From positions 1-10,642 of the forward strand of contig CAMLPA010000082.1 in NCBI GenBank assembly GCA_946481605.1: 10,642 nucleotides of DNA, written 5' to 3'. Shown here one piece after another: positions 6,229 to 10,642 of the stretch (position 1 is its first letter; each line of letters starts with the position of its first letter). Below the pieces are notes generated by a model, which was given only the letters and a program-made list of their open reading frames with translations, ran no database searches and was not told the origin of the DNA. The position numbers and the translations under genes are program-made. This DNA comes from an uncultured Flavihumibacter sp. GTDB taxonomy: Bacteria; Bacteroidota; Bacteroidia; Chitinophagales; Chitinophagaceae.

Positions 6229-7338
6229 ATGAAACGCTTCCTGCTGGCAATCCTCTTTTCCGCCACCTGCACAACAACTTTTTCCCAGGCCACCCACTCC
6301 CCAATGGTGATCGCTTATTTTGCCGGGAAACCACAGGAACTGGAAGCGATTGATGTGCAGAAGATCACCCACCTGATTTATTGTTTCGGACACCTTCATG
6401 AAGGAAAGTTTCACATAGGAAGGGCATCAGATTCAGCATTGATTCAACAGATGGTGGCACTGAAAGCAAAGAAACCATCTCTGAAAGTATTGCTGTCGCT
6501 GGGCGGATGGGGCGGTTGTGAAAATTGCTCCGACGGTTTCTTCACGGCTGAAAAAAGAAAAGCATTCGCAGCTTCAGTAAAAGAGGTGAACGATTATTTT
6601 AAAACAGACGGCATCGACCTCGACTGGGAGTATCCCACCATCCGACTCGATAATGATGTGGACAAAGAACCCGTTCACAAAACTTCACCTCAGGATAAAG
6701 CCAACTTCACCGACCTCGTAAAAGAACTCCGCAAAGCGCTGGGTGCGCAGACCACCATCAGTTTCGCCGCAGGCGGTTTCAATACTTACCTCGAAAAAGC
6801 CGTTGACTGGACCGCCGTAATGCAGGTGGCCAACTTTGTAAACCTTATGAGCTACGACCTCATCAACGGATATGCCACTGAAACTGGCCACCACACCGCG
6901 TTGTACTCCACTCCCAATCAAAAGGAATCTACCGACAACGCCGTTCAGTACCTGCTGGAGAAAGCCGGCGTCCCCGCTTCCAAAATTGTGATCGGCGCCG
7001 CTTTCTATGCCCGCGTATGGGAAAATGTTCCGCCGGAAAACAACGGACTGTACCAATCCGGGAAGTTCAAAGCAGGGATCGCTTTCCGTCAGTTTGAAGA
7101 AAAACTCTCTCCTGCCGCAGGTTATACGCTGTACTGGGACAATACCGCAAAAGCGCCATACGCCTATAACCCCTCCGAAAAAAAATTCGCCACATTCGAC
7201 GATGAAAGATCAATCCGGCTAAAAACACAATATGTCCTCGCACACCAACTGGGCGGAATCATGTTCTGGGAAATCAGCAACGACCGCCCGAATAAGGGAT
7301 TGGTGGATGTGATTCACGAAACTATCAATGGTAAATGA
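6229..7338 (+). CDS. Secreted GH18 chitinase-like glycoside hydrolase
   Basis: The 369-residue protein has a signal peptide with a typical Bacteroidota cleavage region (TTTFSQ|ATH, about residue 20) followed by a single GH18 TIM barrel. Diagnostic motifs are all present: strand 1 MVIAYFAG; VLLSLGGWGGC (87-97), the SxGG motif; the catalytic DGIDLDWEYP (127-136), containing the DxxDxDxE signature with Asp130, Asp132 and proton donor Glu134; MSYDL (207-211), the substrate-contacting Met/Tyr/Asp; and FWEIS (346-350) with the floor tryptophan Trp347. The enzyme should hydrolyse beta-1,4-linked GlcNAc polymers such as chitin by the substrate-assisted retaining mechanism. There is no chitin-binding module and no type IX sorting domain, so it is likely periplasmic or freely released. 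The gene converges on the Hint-domain gene with 5 bp between stops. An endo-N-acetylglucosaminidase activity is possible but less likely given the SxGG and WEYP context. Confidence 0.93.
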   Translation: MKRFLLAILFSATCTTTFSQATHSPMVIAYFAGKPQELEAIDVQKITHLIYCFGHLHEGKFHIGRASDSALIQQMVALKAKKPSLKVLLSLGGWGGCENCSDGFFTAEKRKAFAASVKEVNDYFKTDGIDLDWEYPTIRLDNDVDKEPVHKTSPQDKANFTDLVKELRKALGAQTTISFAAGGFNTYLEKAVDWTAVMQVANFVNLMSYDLINGYATETGHHTALYSTPNQKESTDNAVQYLLEKAGVPASKIVIGAAFYARVWENVPPENNGLYQSGKFKAGIAFRQFEEKLSPAAGYTLYWDNTAKAPYAYNPSEKKFATFDDERSIRLKTQYVLAHQLGGIMFWEISNDRPNKGLVDVIHETINGK

Positions 7339-7343
7339 ACCGT

Positions 7344-8333
7344 TTATTTTTTCTGCAATACCAACACACCATCCACTACCAATGCACTGCCGTCTGCAGT
7401 ACTGATGCTGAACACAGGCTGTACCCCATGGGCTTTTTCTTCCTTCAGCACCACCTGGTAACTGCTCCAATCACCCGCTTCGTTCCTGCAAAGCAACTGC
7501 GCGCCAACAGGAATTCGGCCCATTTCAACAGCATCGTCTCCAAATGAAACCGGGTGATTTGGCGTAGCGGAAAGACTTTTTACAGAAAGCCGCACTTCTT
7601 TCCCGGACATGCTTTCCACTACCTCATCTTTCACGAGGGTTAAAGTGGTTACCGCATAATTTTTAGGCGCATGTTTGGAAACGCCAGCTACTTTATGCAC
7701 AGTGGCTTTTAATGTTTGCGGATGAATGGTCACCACTTCATCTCCTTCTTTTACGGCACTCATTTTCTTGTAACTTCCGTTGGCCATCAGCACATCTCCA
7801 GAGCCGGGAAAACAAATTTCATTGCCATAATTCGCATCTTCTGCGGGACCGGCTTTACCTGATGCACGTCCAAGCAGGAAGCTGAATTCACGGGAAAGCA
7901 CATACGACAATTTCAACACGAAGTTTTTCTCGATTTTATCAATGGCATGAATGTCTTCGAAATAACGTTCCCACACTTTTCCTTCACTGGGCAGGGAAGG
8001 AATGCAGGCGGTATATAATTTACCTTTCTCGGTCGTATAGAAAAGTACAGTACCCAGTTCCTGCATACTATCACGGGCGATGAGTTTATAGAGATCGATT
8101 CTTTTCCGGAGTCCATCGTCACCGGTAATGAAGTAGGGCTTTTTCATTTCGTACCTGTCCAGCACATATTTGGGAGAAAGTTTTATGTAAGTATCCTTAT
8201 CCAGGTCCTTTATCTGCGCGGTTTTGGCGAGCGCATATTCATCAGCGGTAATGGCGCGGGGTTTGGTATCCTGCGCGTGGATATGAAGTGAAAGGAAGGC
8301 AATTGTAATGACAAATAGCAATTTTCTCTTCAT
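7344..8333 (-). CDS. Secreted protein with C-terminal Hint (Hedgehog/intein-type) autoprocessing domain
   Basis: The 329-residue protein starts with a signal peptide (MKRKLLFVITIAFLSLHIHA|Q). Residues ~22-170 form a domain I do not recognise: predominantly charged, no membrane span, one cysteine (Cys110). Residues 172-329 match a Hint fold. Block A is CFPGSGDVLMANG with the nucleophile Cys174, leading to AVKEGDEV (193-200). The Hint Thr/His pair is ATPNHPV (Thr257, His260). The C-terminal end TADGSALVVDGVLVLQ resembles the end of Hedgehog Hint domains. The position equivalent to the Hedgehog Asp that activates sterol appears to be Ser219, and there is no terminal His-Asn for splicing. An N-S shift and cleavage before Cys174 are plausible, whereas splicing and sterol transfer are not. 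No toxin domain follows. The biological role is unknown; in other bacteria Hint domains release toxins or surface proteins. The gene converges on the chitinase gene. Confidence 0.85.
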   Translation of the reverse strand: MKRKLLFVITIAFLSLHIHAQDTKPRAITADEYALAKTAQIKDLDKDTYIKLSPKYVLDRYEMKKPYFITGDDGLRKRIDLYKLIARDSMQELGTVLFYTTEKGKLYTACIPSLPSEGKVWERYFEDIHAIDKIEKNFVLKLSYVLSREFSFLLGRASGKAGPAEDANYGNEICFPGSGDVLMANGSYKKMSAVKEGDEVVTIHPQTLKATVHKVAGVSKHAPKNYAVTTLTLVKDEVVESMSGKEVRLSVKSLSATPNHPVSFGDDAVEMGRIPVGAQLLCRNEAGDWSSYQVVLKEEKAHGVQPVFSISTADGSALVVDGVLVLQKK

Positions 8334-8617
8334 CGTAGTTGTCTTAATGATTATAGACTGTCTTTTAAATGTTGCGGTGGTTTTCTTTTTGAACTTTCGT
8401 TTTTAACCCTTTTCAACCTCCGTTAAAAAACGGTTGAACCGTTTTTTAGTTTGATTTTCATTTAAAACAATTAGCTGGCGCGGGTTTCAATGGATTCCTG
8501 CTCCGGCGGGTTGGGTGTACCCGGTGCCACCGACGTTGTTTTCCGTTGAGGGAAACAGTGTTTTCCTCCGAAGGGTAGCCGTGCTTTTACACCCCGGTAT
8601 CCCCCTTCGAATTTTAA
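8334..8617. other. Intergenic region rich in inverted repeats
   Basis: This 284-bp gap between the Hint gene and the aminotransferase gene has no gene that I can support. It contains several potential stems: CGAAGGG/CCCTTCG (8569-8575 with 8603-8609); GTTTTCC/GGGAAAC (8538-8544 with 8550-8556, 5-base loop), which competes with a second GTTTTCC at 8560-8566; GGGTGTACCC (8513-8522); and the palindrome described separately. The section at 8470-8610 is visibly more GC-rich than 8340-8470. On the minus strand it is both the 3' flank of the aminotransferase operon and the upstream region of the Hint gene. I could not match it to a known riboswitch or RNA family. Confidence 0.4.
8425..8447. terminator. 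Palindrome, possible bidirectional intrinsic terminator
   Basis: AAAAAACGGTT, one central base, then AACCGTTTTTT: a perfect 11-bp inverted repeat. As RNA it can fold as ACGGT with a 3-base loop, with A and U tracts flanking the short stem, so it ends in six Us in either direction. It lies ~170 bases past the aminotransferase stop on the minus strand and ~90 bases before the Hint start. Termination of the amine oxidase/aminotransferase operon is the simplest reading, although the GC stem is short. TTCAACC (8412-8418) pairs perfectly with GGTTGAA (8432-8438) and would compete with it. A protein-binding palindrome is an alternative. Confidence 0.45.
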
Positions 8618-9790
8618 TCATGAAATTTCCCTGAATGCTTTTTCAAATATTTTCATTTCTTCAATGGTACCAATGCTTACCCGGCACCATTCTTTGTCGC
8701 GGTATTTCCAGGAACGAACGCCCACGCCGCGTTTCATCATTTCTCCGGCGAAGCGGCGACTCTCCATTTTAACGGGAAACAATACAAAGTTGGCGGAGGA
8801 AGGAATGTATTCATAGCCTTCTGATTTCAGCACCTGGTACAGGAAATCACGGGAAGCGATGGTTTTCTGCAATGCTTCTTTCATGAACACTTTTTCCTGG
8901 TAACCGGCGTTCGCGGCCGCAGCCGATGCTGCTGAAACGCCCATGGGACCAATGCAGTAACCGGATAATTTCTCTATGATCTCCGGCGTGGAAATGATGT
9001 AGCCGATGCGCATTCCTGCCAGTCCGTACAATTTGGAGAAAGTGCGCGCCACGATAACGGGCAATCCTTTTTTAACCGCGGGTATCATGGTGGCGGCAGC
9101 GGGATCATCCATATAATCGATATACGCTTCGTCAACAAATACCGGCACTTTCGGCGCTACTTTTTCGCAGAACTGCGTGAGTTGCGCGGTCTCTACTGTA
9201 GTGGCGGTGGGGTTGTTCGGGTTACAGATGTACACCAGTGCGGCACCTGTACTTTTCTGCTCCATCGCCAGCAGATCGTATTTGTATTCCGTTGTAAGGG
9301 GCACTGTTGTGATCTTCGCACCAAAGAAGGCTGCTGTTTCAGGAAGATCATCATAGGTAAGGTCGGCGGTCACAATGGTGCCGTTGTTCTTACCGTAATA
9401 TACCGCCGCCGCATGGAGCAAGGGCGTGGAGCCGGAGCAAAGCAACACCTGGTTTTCTTTCACACCTTCATGCGTAGCAATATTTTTGATCAGTTTTCCT
9501 ATTTCGCCAAACGGATACTGGTAAGATAAAGTGAGTGCGTCAGTAGCAGCTTTTTTCGCTGCGGGTGAAGGGCCGAACGGGTTTTCGTTGGCCAGCAACC
9601 TGGCTTTCATCGGGTTTTCAGGATCGGCTTCCAGTACGGCCGCGTATTCCTGTTCCAGCGAGGAAAACCGTTGTTTGAATGGCGCCCGGTTGTTGGCGGG
9701 CAAAGCCGAAACAAAAGATGGGAGGAGCGGAAGTCCTCCGGCGAGGAGCGCCCCTGACTTCAGCAGGTTCCGGCGGTTGATGTTGGTCAT
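8618..9790 (-). CDS. Tat-exported PLP-dependent aminotransferase, class I/II (HisC-like)
   Basis: The 390-residue protein begins with a twin-arginine signal (NRRNLLKSGALLAGGLPLLP, Arg6-Arg7), unusual for this normally cytoplasmic enzyme family. The fold-type I aminotransferase domain (~60-388) contains LLANENPFGPSP (65-76), the phosphate-loop strand CSGSTPLL (118-125), YICNPNNPTATT (187-198), FVDEAYIDY (218-226) with Asp220 for the PLP pyridine nitrogen, the Schiff-base lysine in RTFSKLYGLAGMRIGY (Lys253), and the substrate-carboxylate arginine in CRVSIG (Arg370). Overall it is closest to histidinol-phosphate aminotransferases, but histidine synthesis is not implied given the export signal and context. 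It starts 10 bp after the amine oxidase stop, so the two genes are probably co-transcribed and translationally coupled. Its substrate is likely an amino acid or aromatic 2-oxo acid in the periplasm; that is inference. Confidence 0.92.
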   Translation of the reverse strand: MTNINRRNLLKSGALLAGGLPLLPSFVSALPANNRAPFKQRFSSLEQEYAAVLEADPENPMKARLLANENPFGPSPAAKKAATDALTLSYQYPFGEIGKLIKNIATHEGVKENQVLLCSGSTPLLHAAAVYYGKNNGTIVTADLTYDDLPETAAFFGAKITTVPLTTEYKYDLLAMEQKSTGAALVYICNPNNPTATTVETAQLTQFCEKVAPKVPVFVDEAYIDYMDDPAAATMIPAVKKGLPVIVARTFSKLYGLAGMRIGYIISTPEIIEKLSGYCIGPMGVSAASAAAANAGYQEKVFMKEALQKTIASRDFLYQVLKSEGYEYIPSSANFVLFPVKMESRRFAGEMMKRGVGVRSWKYRDKEWCRVSIGTIEEMKIFEKAFREIS

Positions 9791-9800
9791 GTTGCAGTGT

Positions 9801-10642
9801 TTATGTGTTGTTAGTATTGGCTTCGTTCACACGCGCATGGATAGCCGAAACAGTGCTGCGCGCCGAGTCAAAAGCGCCTGCCATCCAGGCGTTCAGGTAG
9901 GTGGTATGTTCGCCTGCCAGGTACACATTGCCATCCGGCTCCGTTAGGTGCTTATATAAGGTGTTGCGTTGTTGTTCGGTATAAACGGCCCATCCGCCCA
10001 ATTGATACTTTGTTTTGTGCCAGCAAACGGAGAAACTCTTTTCAAATTCCGTATCGTATTGCGGATGAATCAGCCTACCTTTTTCCAACGCGAGTTTTTC
10101 CCTTTCCTTATAACTCAGTTCTCCGGCTTTTAATGCTCTTTCGTTGAAATGATAATAGCCGATCAGCAATCCTTTTTTACCGAGGTAATCGTTATTTGGG
10201 TAGAAGATTTGGGTGAGTTCGTTGTTGGTGTGGGTGATGCCGCCGAAAATGTTTTCGTCTTCCTCCCAGAACCTTCTTTTAAACTGTAGTCCCATCTTCC
10301 CCGTTTGGATATAGGAAGAAAAGTCGATGGCGCGGCTCAGGTTACCGGAAAAGTTATTACTGATCCCCGATAATACGGGCAATGGAATGGTACAGATACA
10401 ATAGTCGGCGGTAATTTCTTTTTCACCGGAAGCCTCTTTGTACCGGACTTTCACACCTTTTTCAAGATTGGTGATCTCCGTAACCTCGGCGTTCTTCCGG
10501 AGCATGTTTCCTACTTTTTTTTCTAACGCTTCCACGATCTTATCCATCCCGCCCACAGCCTGGAAAAGCGTCATTTGTAACTCATAAGTGTATTCGGCCA
10601 CATTGTAAAATTCCGGGTCCATCAGGCCTGAAGCGAGCAGGT
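9801..10642 (-). CDS. Flavin-dependent amine oxidase (monoamine/L-amino-acid oxidase family), C-terminal part
   Basis: The frame is open to the right edge (the codons above the Met at 10622 read LLASGL), so the protein begins outside the window; about 280 C-terminal residues are seen. The family's substrate-domain pattern is followed by the closing FAD-binding segment GNVYLAGEHTTYLNAWMAGA and FDSARSTV near the C-terminus. Here GEHT contacts the flavin and the following aromatic/Gly region lines the active site. Other supporting stretches are KEITADYCICTIPLPVL, the usual strand before the substrate domain, and WAVYTEQQ. Such enzymes oxidise primary amines or L-amino acids to imines, which hydrolyse to aldehydes or 2-oxo acids, releasing ammonia and hydrogen peroxide. 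The N-terminal Rossmann GxGxxG motif and any export signal are out of view. It is the upstream member of a two-gene unit with the Tat-exported aminotransferase. The exact substrate is unknown. Confidence 0.92.
   Translation of the reverse strand, partial: LLASGLMDPEFYNVAEYTYELQMTLFQAVGGMDKIVEALEKKVGNMLRKNAEVTEITNLEKGVKVRYKEASGEKEITADYCICTIPLPVLSGISNNFSGNLSRAIDFSSYIQTGKMGLQFKRRFWEEDENIFGGITHTNNELTQIFYPNNDYLGKKGLLIGYYHFNERALKAGELSYKEREKLALEKGRLIHPQYDTEFEKSFSVCWHKTKYQLGGWAVYTEQQRNTLYKHLTEPDGNVYLAGEHTTYLNAWMAGAFDSARSTVSAIHARVNEANTNNT

Noticed and set aside
7344..8333. Splicing intein or polymorphic toxin delivery protein
   Set aside because: There is no C-terminal His-Asn plus nucleophile, no homing endonuclease, and no sequence after the Hint domain that could be a toxin; no immunity gene is adjacent.
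8618..9790. Calling the aminotransferase hisC (histidine biosynthesis)
   Set aside because: The Tat leader, absence of other his genes and pairing with an amine oxidase argue against it; the similarity is at family level only.
1..10642. CRISPR arrays, tRNA/rRNA genes, insertion sequences or prophage genes
   Set aside because: No regularly spaced repeats, cloverleaf sequences, transposase/integrase motifs or terminal inverted repeats with target duplications were seen by eye.

Overview
This window looks like a chromosomal segment of a Bacteroidota bacterium, most likely a soil or plant-associated member of the Chitinophagaceae. That assignment is an inference from gene content: a SusC-type TonB receptor with a signalling domain, preceded by a FecR-type anti-sigma factor and a Bacteroidetes-type ECF sigma factor; a secreted GH18 chitinase; a near absence of Shine-Dalgarno sites; and TAnnTTTG-like promoter boxes. 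No rRNA, tRNA, CRISPR array, transposase or phage gene is visible.

Left block (1-3521, minus strand): a cell-surface signalling cassette transcribed right to left. An ECF sigma factor (2916-3521) is followed by a membrane-spanning FecR-like anti-sigma factor (1663-2835) and, after a 227-bp leader holding a hairpin, the N-terminal ~478 residues of a SusC-like outer-membrane receptor with an STN domain (from 1435 to the left edge and beyond). In the known scheme, receptor occupancy is passed from STN to FecR across the periplasm and releases the sigma factor, which then transcribes the receptor operon. The SusD partner would lie outside the window.

Middle block (3701-6015): divergent from the sigma gene is a cytoplasmic PAS plus HisKA_3-type histidine kinase whose ATP-binding motifs look damaged and which has no response regulator beside it. 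Next come a probable 36-residue single-span membrane peptide (4811-4921) and a pyridoxamine-phosphate-oxidase-fold protein (5009-5482). The latter overlaps tail to tail with a membrane-anchored SRPBCC-fold protein on the opposite strand (5467-6015).

Right block (6229-10642): a secreted GH18 chitinase (plus strand) converges, with a 5-bp gap, on a secreted protein ending in a Hedgehog/intein (Hint) autoprocessing domain (minus strand). This is the most unusual gene here. A 284-bp intergenic stretch with several inverted repeats separates it from a two-gene minus-strand operon: the C-terminal part of a flavin amine oxidase (9801 to the right edge and beyond), then a Tat-signal-bearing HisC-like PLP aminotransferase (8618-9790). 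The operon suggests amine or amino-acid conversion, with at least the aminotransferase exported.

The most noteworthy observations are the stand-alone Hint protein, the apparently ATPase-defective histidine kinase, the exported aminotransferase/amine oxidase pair, the small membrane peptide, and structured leader/intergenic elements near 1603-1626 and 8412-8609.
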